From positions 1-5,354 of the forward strand of contig JADGBP010000184.1 of the NCBI GenBank assembly GCA_015231395.1: a DNA stretch of 5,354 bases, read 5' to 3'. The translations under genes and the position numbers were made by a program. Positions within the stretch are counted from its first letter, which is position 1. Each line of letters begins with the position of its first letter. Positions 5,284 to 5,354 of this stretch are shown piece after piece. The notes beneath the pieces were generated by a model, which made no database searches, was not told the DNA's origin, and was given only the letters and a program-made list of their open reading frames with translations. The DNA comes from Desulfamplus sp. (lineage in GTDB: Bacteria; Desulfobacterota; Desulfobacteria; Desulfobacterales; Desulfobacteraceae).

Positions 5284-5354
5284 ATGTTCAATTTCCCCAA
5301 CTACACCACCACAACCCATCTTAACGATGGCAGCTACTCAACCGTTTATCGCTT
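5284..5354 (+). CDS. Start of an ORF, possibly a Ser/Thr protein kinase (truncated by window end)
   Basis: Only 23 complete codons are visible. The peptide begins MFNFPNYTTTT and continues HLNDGSYSTVYR. The segment LNDGSYSTVYR resembles the glycine-rich nucleotide loop at the start of bacterial Hanks-type kinase domains (pattern GxGxxSxVYR). The first glycine would be replaced by Asn. A short Tyr-containing lead-in before the loop is also typical of these domains, including large kinase/ATPase/sensor hybrids. The ORF has a plausible ribosome-binding site, follows the preceding gene by 63 bp and stays open to the window edge. The kinase reading is an inference from about ten residues. A different protein with a chance resemblance is possible. 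Confidence 0.5.
   Translation, partial: MFNFPNYTTTTHLNDGSYSTVYR

Overview
The window carries the end of a glycine-cleavage operon joined to a lipoate-synthesis gene. It is followed by an unrelated AAA-ATPase-like/PD-(D/E)XK protein and the first codons of what may be a protein kinase. All genes lie on the + strand. The organism is a moderately AT-rich bacterium that uses Shine-Dalgarno (SD) initiation and the two-subunit glycine dehydrogenase. The ATPase/nuclease family, a possible Ser/Thr kinase and abundant short repeats would suit a large-genome Desulfobacterota or sulfur-oxidising proteobacterium. That placement is a weak inference, because no taxonomic marker is present.

Layout: 1-873 is the C-terminal part of gcvPA (P-protein subunit 1). 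870-2489 is gcvPB (subunit 2), overlapping gcvPA by ATGA. 2487-2570 is a three-copy 28-bp tandem repeat that contains the gcvPB stop codon and ends in the lipB ribosome-binding site. 2582-3370 is lipB (octanoyltransferase). 3371-3480 is a spacer with a G-rich run and a 19-bp duplication ending in a ribosome-binding site. 3481-5220 encodes a 579-residue AAA-ATPase-like/PDDEXK_9 protein. 5221-5283 is a short spacer, and 5284 onward is a truncated ORF with a possible kinase glycine-rich loop.

The first three genes form one metabolic unit. GcvPA and GcvPB together decarboxylate glycine and load the aminomethyl group on lipoylated GcvH. LipB supplies the octanoyl group from which that lipoyl arm is made. 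The ATPase/nuclease gene and the kinase-like ORF have no evident link to this pathway.

The most unusual feature is a series of different short tandem repeats within 2.6 kb. Inside coding sequence they are whole-codon repeats: 18 bp (KNEELR) at the GcvPB N-terminus, nine units of 12 bp directly before the proposed catalytic lysine of LipB, and 9 bp (IDV/IDI) at the LipB C-terminus. In the spacers they are 28-bp and 19-bp units, and in both cases the last, diverged unit holds the SD of the next gene. Removing the LipB array in thought restores normal family length and spacing. This suggests recent in-frame expansions in otherwise intact housekeeping genes. No RNA gene, CRISPR array, insertion sequence or convincing terminator was seen.
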